From Rhodocyclaceae bacterium (GTDB lineage: Bacteria > Pseudomonadota > Gammaproteobacteria > Burkholderiales > Rhodocyclaceae): 64,000 nt of DNA. Both the position numbers and the translations under genes were made by a program. The notes beneath the pieces were generated by a model that ran no database searches, was not told where the DNA came from, and worked only from the letters and a program-made list of their open reading frames with translations. This document shows positions 30,251 to 39,394 of the stretch, one piece after another (position 1 is the stretch's first letter; every line of letters begins with the position of its first letter). The stretch spans positions 124,001 through 188,000 of the forward strand of contig JADKDD010000002.1 in the NCBI GenBank assembly GCA_016718525.1. The letters are read 5' to 3'.

Positions 30251-30937
30251 GTGACGACACTATCAACACGGCTGGCAAACATCTTGCTGCCACGCGATTG
30301 TTATTTGTGTGACGCACCAAGCGATGGTGGCTTTCTGTGTCCAGCGTGCGAACTTTCCCTACCGCGATTAACTGAACCGCGTTGCCCCATTTGCGCGCTG
30401 CCAACACCTCAGGGTTCTGCTTGCGGCGCCTGCCTTAAGGCACCACCTCACTATGACGCAACCCATGCGGCATTCAGGTACGACTTCCCGATTGACGTTC
30501 TGATTCACACGCTAAAGTATCAATACCGTTTGGCGAGCGCCAACTATTTGGCCCAGCAGTTGATTGCAATAGTGCCGGAATCGTCCCCAGATATCATTCT
30601 TCCGGTGCCGCTTGCGCCCGCGCGACTATCAACTCGCGGCTTCAATCAATCGATTGAGATTGCCCAACCATTGGCAAAACACATGAATTTGAGGCTCGCC
30701 AGATCCCTTGCGGTTCGCTGTCGCGATACCGCGCCGCAAGTCAGTCTTCCGCGAAAGGAACGCGCCAAGAATATCCGTCATGCGTTCGAATGCAATGCCG
30801 ATATAGGCGGTAAGTGTGTTTGGATCGTCGATGATGTGATGACAACGGGTGCAACACTGAATGAACTGGCGCGCATTCTCAAGTTGCAGGGTGCAGACCG
30901 GGTCGAAAACCTGGTCGTAGCGAGAGCTGTTTCGTGA
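30251..30937 (+). CDS. ComF family phosphoribosyltransferase-like protein
   Basis: ComF-type proteins help natural DNA uptake in several bacteria. The 228-residue product has the N-terminal zinc-ribbon pattern of cysteine pairs (CYLC, CPAC, CPIC, CGAC) and a C-terminal PRTase domain with the PRPP loop VWIVDDVMTTGAT. The start is uncertain: GTG at 30251 or 30245 fits the family. The long frame from 30080 would run antisense through the start of bioB. A TATATATC stretch just upstream may be a promoter element. Confidence 0.85.
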   Translation: MTTLSTRLANILLPRDCYLCDAPSDGGFLCPACELSLPRLTEPRCPICALPTPQGSACGACLKAPPHYDATHAAFRYDFPIDVLIHTLKYQYRLASANYLAQQLIAIVPESSPDIILPVPLAPARLSTRGFNQSIEIAQPLAKHMNLRLARSLAVRCRDTAPQVSLPRKERAKNIRHAFECNADIGGKCVWIVDDVMTTGATLNELARILKLQGADRVENLVVARAVS

Positions 30938-31064
30938 TGCAAACTCAACGACGATATGCACTGGATTGCCCAGATAGTGCTGGCTTCAATGCCTGTTTCG
31001 GCTGATTTTTACTCAAGTATGAGTATCCTCCGACCTGTTTCCATAAATCCATTGGGTAGTCACC

Positions 31065-31535
31065 ATGTTTCATGTCGTCCTGATCAATCCCGAAATTCCT
31101 CCCAACACCGGCAACATCATCCGGTTGTGCGCCAACACCGGAGCCACATTGCACCTGGTTCACCCCCTGGGGTTTGATTTATCTGAACCACAACTGCGCC
31201 GGGCTGGAATGGACTACGCCGAGTTGACTGTGGTTCAACAACATGACAACTGGGAGGCTTGTCGTGATGTGCTGGGCGATGCCCGCCGCTACGCGCTGAC
31301 CACCAAGGGAGTGCGGCGTGTTACCAGCACCAACTGGCAGGCCGGCGATGCGATGATTTTCGGTTGTGAGACCCGCGGGTTGCCGAGCGAAGTGCTGGCC
31401 GACATTGCAGCGGAAAATCGGCTGCGTTTGCCAATGATGGACGTGCCAAAAAATCGCAGCCTAAATCTGTCCAACGCGGTTGCCGTTGTGGTTTACGAGG
31501 GATGGCGGCAGCTGGGATTTCCGGGGTCAACTTAA
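31065..31535 (+). CDS. trmL: tRNA (cytidine/uridine-2'-O)-methyltransferase TrmL
   Basis: TrmL is a SPOUT methyltransferase acting on wobble position 34 of tRNA-Leu. The 156-residue product has the family motifs NPEIPPNTGNIIRLCANTG, GCETRGLP and NLSNAVAVVVYE, which form the knot. Residues 83-92 (VRRVTSTNWQ) come from a copy of the dispersed repeat, in a segment that is variable but of equal length in E. coli TrmL. A tRNA-Leu gene lies 2.3 kb downstream. Confidence 0.93.
   Translation: MFHVVLINPEIPPNTGNIIRLCANTGATLHLVHPLGFDLSEPQLRRAGMDYAELTVVQQHDNWEACRDVLGDARRYALTTKGVRRVTSTNWQAGDAMIFGCETRGLPSEVLADIAAENRLRLPMMDVPKNRSLNLSNAVAVVVYEGWRQLGFPGST
31311..31338 (+). repeat. Dispersed 28-bp repeat, copy 5 (inside trmL)
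   Basis: GTGCGGCGTG, TTA, then CCAGCACCAACTGGC, with the full stem. It is read in trmL as R-R-V-T-S-T-N-W, the same frame as the murD copy. Confidence 0.8.
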
Positions 31536-31551
31536 ATCGGGGAAAGCCCGC

Positions 31552-32664
31552 TCAGCCACTTCCCTTCGCCCGGTCCCGCTGAAACGTTGCCCGTAGCTCA
31601 GTAAAGCGACCGGACTCAATTGCCTCACGCATTTCCTGCATCAAGACCTGATAATAAAAAAGGTTATGAATCGTGTTCAGACGCGCCCCGAAAATCTCAC
31701 CTAGCCGGTGTAGATGATGCAGATAGGCGCGCGAGAAATTGCGGCAGGTATAGCACGCGCAGCTTTCATCCAGCGGTCGGGTATCTGATTTATGCACGGC
31801 ATTTTTTATTTTCACATCACCATAACGGGTGAACAGCCAACCATTTCTGGCGTTGCGAGTCGGCATGACACAATCAAACATATCAATGCCCTGCCCGACC
31901 GCGTATACCAAATCTTCCGGCGTACCGACGCCCATCAAATAGCGGGGTTTATTGGCAGGAAGCCGTGGCGCGGTGTGCGCCAGAATGCGTGAAAAATCCT
32001 CTTTTGGCTCGCCCACGGAAAGACCGCCAATGGCAAAGCCATCAAAGCCGATTTCACTTAAGCGCGCTAACGATTCATCGCGCAAATCTTCGAACATCCC
32101 ACCCTGGACAATACCGAATAGCGCATTAGGATTTTCGCCGCGGTTGTGTTCATCGCGAGAACGCTTGGCCCAGCGCAAACTCAAGTGCATCGACTCTGCA
32201 GCTTGCGCCAGATCAGCCGGATACGGCGTACATTCGTCAAAAATCATGGCGATGTCTGAATTCAGCACGCGTTGAATACGCATGGATTCTTCAGGGGTCA
32301 AAAACAGCTTGTCGCCATTGATCGGCGAGGCAAATGCCACGCCTTCTTCTGAAATTTTCCGAATGTCACCCAGTGAGAACACTTGAAAGCCGCCCGAATC
32401 AGTCAGAATCGGTTTGTTCCAACCCATGAATTTGTGCAACCCGTTGTGTGCCGTGATCACCTCCAGTCCCGGCCGTAGCCACAAGTGAAAGGTATTGCCC
32501 AGCACAATAGAAGCGCCAATCCCGACCAACTCTTCAGGTGACATTGCTTTGACCGTACCGTAAGTACCGACCGGCATGAACATGGGTGTCTGGCATTCGC
32601 CATGTGCCAACCCCAGGGATCCTCTCCGGGCTGGGCCGTCGGTCTTAAGCAACTCGAATTTCAT
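31552..32664 (-). CDS. tgt: tRNA-guanine transglycosylase Tgt
   Basis: Tgt swaps guanine-34 for preQ1 in tRNAs with GUN anticodons, in queuosine synthesis. The 370-residue product has the substrate loop DSGGFQVFSLG, the nucleophile segment FDCVMPTRNARNG, and the zinc site CACYTC...H (with LHHLH). Its ATG overlaps the queA stop (ATGA), so the two queuosine genes are coupled. It ends 16 bp from the end of trmL, which converges on it. Confidence 0.97.
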   Translation of the reverse strand: MKFELLKTDGPARRGSLGLAHGECQTPMFMPVGTYGTVKAMSPEELVGIGASIVLGNTFHLWLRPGLEVITAHNGLHKFMGWNKPILTDSGGFQVFSLGDIRKISEEGVAFASPINGDKLFLTPEESMRIQRVLNSDIAMIFDECTPYPADLAQAAESMHLSLRWAKRSRDEHNRGENPNALFGIVQGGMFEDLRDESLARLSEIGFDGFAIGGLSVGEPKEDFSRILAHTAPRLPANKPRYLMGVGTPEDLVYAVGQGIDMFDCVMPTRNARNGWLFTRYGDVKIKNAVHKSDTRPLDESCACYTCRNFSRAYLHHLHRLGEIFGARLNTIHNLFYYQVLMQEMREAIESGRFTELRATFQRDRAKGSG

Positions 32665-33704
32665 TGGTCGGATTTTCTATGCAACAGCATGGCGTCACCA
32701 TAACTGAAAAACCGGTAGTTACCGGCAATTGCATGTGCATACGCTGAACGAATTTCGTCAACACCACTAAAGGCTGAGACCAGCATGAGAAGTGTGGACT
32801 TTGGCAAATGAAAATTGGTGATCAACAGGTCTACGCAACGAAACTTGTACCCCGGCGTGATAAACAACGCCGTGTCGCCAGCACCAACTTGCAGGCCCGT
32901 GTCGTCCATGCTCGATTCAAGCGCCCGCAAGGATGTCGTTCCAACGGCGACGACCCGCCCTCCCCGCGCCCGGGTTCGCTTGATCGCCTGAGCAGTCTCA
33001 GGCGGAACTTCAAAGCGCTCCCTATGCATCTGGTGTTCTGCCAAATTTTTCACTCTCACCGGTTGAAACGTCCCCGCGCCCACGTGCAAAGTCACGGCGG
33101 CCGAATTGATACCACGCTGTTTCATGCGTTCGAGCAAGTCGACATCAAAATGCAAGCCAGCGGTTGGTGCGGCAACCGAACCTGCTTCGCGCGCATAGAC
33201 AGTTTGATAACGCAACTCGTCGACCTCCTGTGCCTCGCGTTCCATGTATGGCGGCAGAGGCAAACGCCCGTACTGCTCAATCAGTTCCAAGGCATTACCA
33301 TCAAATCTGAGGCGATAGAACTCGCCCTCCCGCTCAACCACCTCGACAACAAAGGCGTCCTCGAGACGTATTAAGCTGCCCGGTTTTGGTGATTTGCTGG
33401 CCCGGATTTGAGCAATAGCTTCATTCGAATGGTTGGCTGCGGGCAAACGCTCAATCAGCACTTCCACTTGGCCGCCGGTGGTTTTCTGTCCGCGTAGCCG
33501 CGCATGCAAGACACGGGTATCGTTGACGACCAACAGGTCGCCGGGATTCAACAGTTCGGGCAAATTAACAAATTGCCGGTCATACAAACGACCATCCACC
33601 AGTTCGAGCAGCAGACTGGAACTGCGCTGGACAAGCGGCATCTGGGCGATACGCTCTGCCGGCAGGTGGTAATCAAAATCATCTAGGCAGAACGTCGATT
33701 TCAT
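32661..33704 (-). CDS. queA: S-adenosylmethionine:tRNA ribosyltransferase-isomerase QueA
   Basis: QueA converts preQ1-tRNA to epoxyqueuosine-tRNA, using SAM. The 347-residue product has FDYHLPAERIAQ, NDTRVLHARL, SVAAPTAGLHF, HVGAGTFQPVR and GTTSLRALES, all family motifs. The ATG at 33704 gives MKSTFCLDDF; the open frame begins 15 codons earlier without conservation. Residues 271-280 (LQVGAGDTAL) overlap a copy of the dispersed repeat; here the encoded GxGDT sequence also suits the family consensus. Confidence 0.96.
   Translation of the reverse strand: MKSTFCLDDFDYHLPAERIAQMPLVQRSSSLLLELVDGRLYDRQFVNLPELLNPGDLLVVNDTRVLHARLRGQKTTGGQVEVLIERLPAANHSNEAIAQIRASKSPKPGSLIRLEDAFVVEVVEREGEFYRLRFDGNALELIEQYGRLPLPPYMEREAQEVDELRYQTVYAREAGSVAAPTAGLHFDVDLLERMKQRGINSAAVTLHVGAGTFQPVRVKNLAEHQMHRERFEVPPETAQAIKRTRARGGRVVAVGTTSLRALESSMDDTGLQVGAGDTALFITPGYKFRCVDLLITNFHLPKSTLLMLVSAFSGVDEIRSAYAHAIAGNYRFFSYGDAMLLHRKSDQ
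32864..32891 (+). repeat. Dispersed 28-bp repeat, copy 6 (inside queA)
   Basis: CAACGCCGTG, TCG, then CCAGCACCAACTTGC, with one change in each half. In queA it is read antisense as V-G-A-G-D-T-A-L, the same frame as murE copy 3. Confidence 0.7.
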
Positions 33705-33790
33705 CCGGGTGTGTTGAGTAGTGAAGGTTGGAATTGCCCTGAAGACCAAGCCTGCCCGTCATTCGGCGCTGTCATCATTGACCACTAATG

Positions 33791-33875
33791 TGGTGCCGGG
33801 GGGGGGATTTGAACCCCCACACCTTGCGGCGGCGGTGTTTGAGACCGCTACGTCTACCGATTCCGTCACCCCGGC
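33791..33875 (-). tRNA. tRNA-Leu (anticodon CAA)
   Basis: The 85-nt minus-strand cloverleaf begins GCCGGGGTGACGG, has a long variable arm and an encoded CCA end. The anticodon loop CTCAAAC gives CAA. The T-stem and acceptor together give nine consecutive C at the 3' side, which is normal for this pairing. It lies just upstream of queA on the same strand. Confidence 0.97.
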
Positions 33876-34156
33876 CAGGATGAAATTGGCGAAACAAGCT
33901 ACTGCAACGCCAAACGAGGCGCGGATTATCCGACAAACCGGACGCGGCGACAATGGTTCAATAAAATTCTTCCTTTCTGTTCAAGTAAGCACCTTGCAGG
34001 TCCGATCCGCCGCCCGGCCTTACGGCAGGCGTTAATCAGCGCTCTAGCTTGGGGAAAGTCCCTAATTGCCTAGCAATCTAGCCATATGCACCAAGCACTA
34101 TAATTTCCCCTCAGCCGTTTCACATAAATGCCTCTCGTTCAGCACCATAACCAACA

Positions 34157-34666
34157 ATGAGCTCATCAACACTCCTTGCATCACTCTTTGCCTACAAGGC
34201 ATGGGCCAACGAAGCGCTCTACGCCGCGATGCAGGATCTTGACGGAACCGAGTACCCCGAACAGCGTCACACGGCGATTCGCATCCTGAACCACATTTAT
34301 ACGGTCGACCGTATTTTTGTAGCCAACCTCCAAGGGTTGAAGCACGACTACACGGCGACCAACACACCAGAGACTCCTGACTTGGCGGATTTACATGACG
34401 CAGTGCGAATTACCGACCGCTGGTATCAAGGCTACCTCACGACTCTTCGAGAAGATGAGCTGGAGCAACCCGTAGAGTTCATCTTTACTGACGGCAAACC
34501 GGCTCGCATGACCCGCGCCGAAATGCTCATGCATGTCATAACACATGGCGGGTATCACCGTGGCGCCGTGGGCCGCATCATGGCTCAACTATCTGTTTCT
34601 CCCCCGCGCGACACGTTCACTGTTTTCCTGCACAGTACTGAACCTGATCGCCGCAACCACGACTGA
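34157..34666 (+). CDS. DinB-like metal-dependent protein
   Basis: DinB/YfiT proteins are four-helix bundles with a three-histidine metal site, often linked to thiol transfer or damage response. The 169-residue product has the expected histidines: LNHIYTVDRIF (about residue 47), and HVITHGGYHRG (about 128-138). The ATG at 34157 gives a normal family start (LFAYKAWANEALY). It precedes kup by 8 bp. The exact reaction is unknown. Confidence 0.85.
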   Translation: MSSSTLLASLFAYKAWANEALYAAMQDLDGTEYPEQRHTAIRILNHIYTVDRIFVANLQGLKHDYTATNTPETPDLADLHDAVRITDRWYQGYLTTLREDELEQPVEFIFTDGKPARMTRAEMLMHVITHGGYHRGAVGRIMAQLSVSPPRDTFTVFLHSTEPDRRNHD

Positions 34667-34674
34667 TACACATT

Positions 34675-36555
34675 GTGGAGACCGGCAGCAGGAAAGAACG
34701 CGTTGCGCCCCTGGCACTTGCTGCGATGGGCGTTGTGTTTGGTGATATCGGCACAAGTCCGCTATACACCATGAAAGAAGTGTTTAACGGCTCGCATGCA
34801 GTCGCCGCCACGCCGGCAAATCTCATGGGGATCCTGTCGTTGGTGTTTTGGGCATTGACCATCACCGTTTCCCTCAAATACGTGCTTTACATCACCCGGG
34901 CGGACAATCGCGGCGAAGGCGGAATCATGGCGCTCACTGCGTTGGCGTTGCGCACGGCGAAGACCAGTCCGGCAGGTCTGCGCTGGATATCGCTGTTGGG
35001 GATTTTCGGTGCCGCGCTCTTTTATGGCGATGCCGTGATAACACCGGCGATGTCCGTGCTGTCGGCCGTCGAAGGGTTGGAAGTCGCAACGCCATTGTTC
35101 AAACCCTATGTCGTACCGATAACGATCGGCATTCTGATCGGGCTGTTTGCATTCCAACCGCGCGGTACCGCAAGTGTTGCATCGCTGTTTGGACCGGTGA
35201 TGATGTTCTGGTTCGCTACGCTCGGCGTCCTTGGTCTAATCAACATCGCTAACCATCCGGAAATATTGGCCGCCATCAGCCCGACCTATGCGTGGGATTT
35301 TTTTGCTGCCAACCGCATGCACGGGTTTCTTGCGCTAGGTGCAGTTGTACTGGCAATCACCGGCGGCGAGGCTTTGTATGCTGACATGGGTCACTTTGGT
35401 CGCCGGCCGATTGTGTGGGCGTGGTCAGGCTTTGTGATGCCTTGCCTTTATCTCAACTACCTCGGACAAGGTGCTCTGCTCCTTGACGAGCCATCCGCAA
35501 TCACCAATCCGTTCTTTCATATGGCGCCCGATGCGCTGTTGCTGCCCTTGGTAGGATTGGCAACGGCAGCCACGGTAATTGCATCACAAGCAGTTATTTC
35601 CGGCGCATTTTCCCTGACCAGTCAAGCGATGCAGCTGGGCTATTGCCCACGCATCAACGTGAGATTCACCTCCGACAAGACGATCGGTCAAATATACATT
35701 CCCAACGTCAACTGGCTTTTGCTGGTTGCTGTTATCGCGCTCGTACTGGGCTTTCGCTCATCGTCCAATCTTGCATCGGCGTATGGGATTGCGGTCACGC
35801 TGACAATGATGATTGACACGATCCTGGCCTTTCTCGTGGTACGCGCACTCTGGAAATGGAGCTGGTTGCAAGCAGGGGTCTTTCTTACGATTTTTATCAT
35901 CGTCGACTTCGCCTTTTTTTCGGCGAACATCATCAAAGTAATGGATGGCGGCTGGTTCCCTCTGTTACTGGGTGTGGGAATTTTTACGTTGCTCGCAACC
36001 TGGCGCAAGGGACGCATTTTGTTGCATGAGCGACTTCAACAGGATTCCATGCCGCTTGATGCATTTCTCACCAGCTTGAACTATGGCGGCCCGCATCGCG
36101 TTGAAGGAACGGGCATTTTCCTCACCACCAACCCGGATGGTGTTCCGCGTGCCATGTTGCACAATCTCTTGCACAACAAGGTGCTCCATGAGCGCGTCAT
36201 CATGCTCAATGTCAGCGTAGAAGACGTTCCGCACGTACCCGACATCGACCAGATTGAAATTACCAAACTCGATCACGGCTTCTATCACATGATCATCCGC
36301 TGCGGATTCAAGGACGATCCGAACGTTCCGCGTGCCTTGCAGCTATGCGAAGGTTATGGCATGGAGCCCGTCGAAATGATGGAGACATCATTTTTTCTCG
36401 GCCGCGAAACTATCGTGCCTAACCGTATGCCGTCGATGCCATTATGGCGACAAATCATTTTCACCTGGATGTTTCGCAATGCCGATACCGCATCGGCCTA
36501 CTTCAAAATTCCTACCAATCGCGTCGTTGAATTGGGCACGCAGATCGAACTGTGA
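34675..36555 (+). CDS. kup: Potassium transport protein Kup
   Basis: Kup is a K+/H+ symporter of the inner membrane. The 626-residue product has about twelve membrane segments (to about residue 430) and a C-terminal cytoplasmic domain. Motifs include GVVFGDIGTSPLY, NRGEGGIMAL, ALFYGDAVITPAMSVLSAVEG and GGEALYADMGHFG. The start appears to be GTG at 34675; no good Shine-Dalgarno is visible, but the N-terminus then matches the family. It converges on the crotonase gene with 21 bp between. Confidence 0.96.
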   Translation: METGSRKERVAPLALAAMGVVFGDIGTSPLYTMKEVFNGSHAVAATPANLMGILSLVFWALTITVSLKYVLYITRADNRGEGGIMALTALALRTAKTSPAGLRWISLLGIFGAALFYGDAVITPAMSVLSAVEGLEVATPLFKPYVVPITIGILIGLFAFQPRGTASVASLFGPVMMFWFATLGVLGLINIANHPEILAAISPTYAWDFFAANRMHGFLALGAVVLAITGGEALYADMGHFGRRPIVWAWSGFVMPCLYLNYLGQGALLLDEPSAITNPFFHMAPDALLLPLVGLATAATVIASQAVISGAFSLTSQAMQLGYCPRINVRFTSDKTIGQIYIPNVNWLLLVAVIALVLGFRSSSNLASAYGIAVTLTMMIDTILAFLVVRALWKWSWLQAGVFLTIFIIVDFAFFSANIIKVMDGGWFPLLLGVGIFTLLATWRKGRILLHERLQQDSMPLDAFLTSLNYGGPHRVEGTGIFLTTNPDGVPRAMLHNLLHNKVLHERVIMLNVSVEDVPHVPDIDQIEITKLDHGFYHMIIRCGFKDDPNVPRALQLCEGYGMEPVEMMETSFFLGRETIVPNRMPSMPLWRQIIFTWMFRNADTASAYFKIPTNRVVELGTQIEL

Positions 36556-36576
36556 CAACGATATTCCTTGGTCTGC

Positions 36577-37452
36577 CTACCACCAAGGATAAAAGGGTGG
36601 CATGTCGGTCGATACCCTGCCTTTGAAGTCCGGTTTGCGCTTTTCCAGGAACGAACGGACACCTTCCTTGCCATCACCAATGCTGGTGTAGAACATTGCC
36701 AGCGAATCGACTTGATGGGCAACGAGGGGATCCGGTTGTGCCGAGTTTCTGTACATCATCTGGCGCATCAATGCGGTGGCAACTGGCGACCTATTCCTGG
36801 TCATCCGGTATGCCAGTTTGTGTGCCTCGGCAAGCAACTCGTCATGCGGAACGATCGCTTTGATGAGTCCGCCACGCAAGGCTTCTTCCGGTTCCAGAAT
36901 GTCAGCACAATAAACCCACTCCAAGGCCTGCGATATTCCCACGATTCGTGGCAAGAACCAACTTGAGCAGGCTTCTGGAACAATACCAATTCGACCAAAC
37001 ACAAAACCGATGCGCGCTTTGTCGGAAGCCAGACGGACATCCATCGGCAGTGTCATGGTTGCGCCGATACCGACCGCGGCACCATTAATGGCGCCAATCA
37101 CCGGTTTGGTACACTCAAAGACCGCCAACGAAATCATGCCACCGGTGTCCCGTACGCCATTGATGATTTCCGGGTCATCAAGGCGGTTTTCCATATCTTG
37201 CATTGTCGGCGCCAAATCTTCATTGAGCCCTAAGACATTACCCGGACGCGTCAGATCCATTCCCGCACAAAAGGCCTTCCCAGCGCCGGTAACGACAATT
37301 GCCTTGATTGCATCATTTGCACTCGCGCCTTGATAGCAATCAACGAGTTCGTGCGCCATCTCGACCGTAAAGGAATTCATCTGCTCCGGACGGTTAAGCG
37401 TCAATGTGAGAATTCCATCATCAATTTGTGTTGCCAGGGTAGCGTAGGTCAT
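36577..37452 (-). CDS. Enoyl-CoA hydratase/isomerase (crotonase) family protein
   Basis: The 291-residue product has the crotonase CoA-binding segments (AFCAGMDL, GAINGAAVGIGATM) and the second oxyanion/acid region GRIGIVPEACSSW, in which the Glu corresponds to one catalytic glutamate. The first glutamate position appears replaced (GIGATMTL), so it may be an isomerase or use a different CoA ester. The real substrate is unknown. It stands alone between kup and the opp genes. Confidence 0.85.
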   Translation of the reverse strand: MTYATLATQIDDGILTLTLNRPEQMNSFTVEMAHELVDCYQGASANDAIKAIVVTGAGKAFCAGMDLTRPGNVLGLNEDLAPTMQDMENRLDDPEIINGVRDTGGMISLAVFECTKPVIGAINGAAVGIGATMTLPMDVRLASDKARIGFVFGRIGIVPEACSSWFLPRIVGISQALEWVYCADILEPEEALRGGLIKAIVPHDELLAEAHKLAYRMTRNRSPVATALMRQMMYRNSAQPDPLVAHQVDSLAMFYTSIGDGKEGVRSFLEKRKPDFKGRVSTDMPPFYPWW

Positions 37453-37621
37453 TTGGGTTCCGGTCAGAAAGAGGAAAGTGTTAGCTAATCACGTCTTGGT
37501 ATCTTAGCGGCCTTGGGGCGACTCAATCACATTACGTGGCCGCAAGAAAATTGAAACTTCTATCCCTTTCAGCAAAAAAGCGTTAACTTTCGGGATTCGC
37601 GTGAACTGGTGGAGATTACAT

Positions 37622-39262
37622 ATGTTCGGTATGGTCAGGCTATACCCTTTCTGTTTTGGCACTCTCGTGGCGCTATTCGGCTTTACCGGCGCTTCCCAAG
37701 CGGCCGACGTCCCTCCGGGAACCAAATTGCATCCAGTCCAGAATCTCGTCATAGGCAACGGCGCCGAGCCCTCGACTTTGGATCCTGCCAAAGTACAAGG
37801 GCGACCCGAGTCCAACCTGACAGTTGAACTTTTCGAAGGACTGGTTTCTCAGGATGCAAATGGCAAGGTGGTTCCGGGCGTAGCAGAAAAATGGGAAAGC
37901 AAGGAAGGTGGCAAAGTCTGGATTTTTACCTTGCGCAAAAATGCAAAATGGTCGGACGGCAGCCCGGTAACGGCACAAGACTTTGAGTATGCCTTTAAGC
38001 GCAACGTTGACCCGAAAACTGCCTCGGATTATTCATGGTATCTCGGCAAAGCCAGCAATGTGCAGAACGGGATAGCGATCGTTGAGGGCAAAAAGCCGCC
38101 ATCGGAGCTAGGCGTTAAAGCCCTGAATGACACTACCTTGCAAATAACTTTGGAAAAGCCGGTTGCTTATCTGGTATCAACATTGATACACGGAAGTCTG
38201 ATGCCCGTACCCAAAAAAGTCGTCGAGAAATTTGGAGACAAATGGACTGACCCGGCAAATATCGTCAGCAACGGCCCGTACAAGTTGTCGGAGCGAATTG
38301 TCAATGAACGCATTGTCATGGTTCGCAATCCTTACTACTGGAACAACGCAAAAACGGTGATCGAGCAGGTCACCGTCCTGCCTATCAACAATCAGTCGGC
38401 CGAGTACCAGCGTTACCGTGCCAACGCCATGGATGTTACGACCGATGGTGGCGTTCCGTCGGAGCAGGTTGCGCAAATCCGCAAAGAAGTTCCGAACGAA
38501 CTGACGCTTTGGCCGCAACTCGGAACCTACTATTACACCTACAACATCAAGGTCAAACCGTTCGACGACGTGCGCGTACGCCGGGCTTTGTCGTTGGCCA
38601 TTAACCGCGATGTCATCACCAAACAAATTCTCAGCACTGGAGAAGTATCAGCGTACAGCATGACCCCGGCGATTGCCGACGGCTACCAGGCAGTTCGGCA
38701 CGATTGGGAAGCGCTGAGCCAGGCGCAGCGTGAAGGCGAGGCCAAAAAACTGTTGACCGAAGCCGGTTATGGTCCTGGCAAACCCTTGAAATTTCAACTG
38801 CTTTATAACACCAATGAACAACACAAAAAGATCGCGTTGGCAGTGGTCTCGATGTGGAAACGAATTGGACCTGTTGAAGTCGAACTGGTCAATCAGGAAT
38901 GGAAGACGTTTCTAGATACCCGTAATCGAGGAGACTTCGAGGTGACTCGTGGTGCATGGATTGCAGATTACAACGAAGCCTCGTCAATGATAGATTTGTA
39001 TCATTCAAAGCACGGCAGCAATGACGGCAAGTACAGCAATCCAGCATATGATGAGGTCATCGACAAGGCGAAAGTAACGCTCGATCCGGCAGAACGCCTG
39101 AAGCTTTACCAAGATGCCGAGCGAATTCTGGCGCAGGATTTCCCGGCGTTATTCCTCTACCACTACTCAAACCGCCGCATGATCAAGCCCTGGGTTAAAG
39201 GTTATGGGCGAAATCCGCAAGGTCGAATTCAGGCACGCGACCTGTACATCGTTGCCCATTAA
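37622..39262 (+). CDS. oppA: Oligopeptide ABC transporter, periplasmic substrate-binding protein
   Basis: This is an SBP family 5 protein that captures peptides in the periplasm. The 546-residue product has a signal peptide (LYPFCFGTLVALFGFTGASQA, then ADV). The motifs AEPSTLDPAKVQG and WSDGSPVTAQDFEYAFKR are typical of OppA/MppA. The ATG at 37622 follows GGAGATTAC; a start seven codons upstream is less likely. It heads the opp operon, 132 bp before the permease gene oppB. Confidence 0.92.
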   Translation: MFGMVRLYPFCFGTLVALFGFTGASQAADVPPGTKLHPVQNLVIGNGAEPSTLDPAKVQGRPESNLTVELFEGLVSQDANGKVVPGVAEKWESKEGGKVWIFTLRKNAKWSDGSPVTAQDFEYAFKRNVDPKTASDYSWYLGKASNVQNGIAIVEGKKPPSELGVKALNDTTLQITLEKPVAYLVSTLIHGSLMPVPKKVVEKFGDKWTDPANIVSNGPYKLSERIVNERIVMVRNPYYWNNAKTVIEQVTVLPINNQSAEYQRYRANAMDVTTDGGVPSEQVAQIRKEVPNELTLWPQLGTYYYTYNIKVKPFDDVRVRRALSLAINRDVITKQILSTGEVSAYSMTPAIADGYQAVRHDWEALSQAQREGEAKKLLTEAGYGPGKPLKFQLLYNTNEQHKKIALAVVSMWKRIGPVEVELVNQEWKTFLDTRNRGDFEVTRGAWIADYNEASSMIDLYHSKHGSNDGKYSNPAYDEVIDKAKVTLDPAERLKLYQDAERILAQDFPALFLYHYSNRRMIKPWVKGYGRNPQGRIQARDLYIVAH

Positions 39263-39394
39263 AACCATGGGCTGCGATGTGCCGGAAAGAAAGTTGGCCT
39301 ATACCCCGACCCGTTTGTCGGAGAATGAGGTCTCGTCGGGTCAATCGGTACGCGACTTTCACTTGGACACGGACTCCAGGCCTGATAACTTCGC

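Noticed and set aside
34675..34720. A later start for kup at the ATG of the MGVVFGDIG segment.
   Set aside because: It would remove the conserved start of the first membrane segment; the GTG start fits the family better.
36565..36589. An 8-bp inverted repeat TCCTTGGT/ACCAAGGA between kup and the crotonase gene.
   Set aside because: No T-run follows on either strand, and half of it is coding, so I did not call a terminator.
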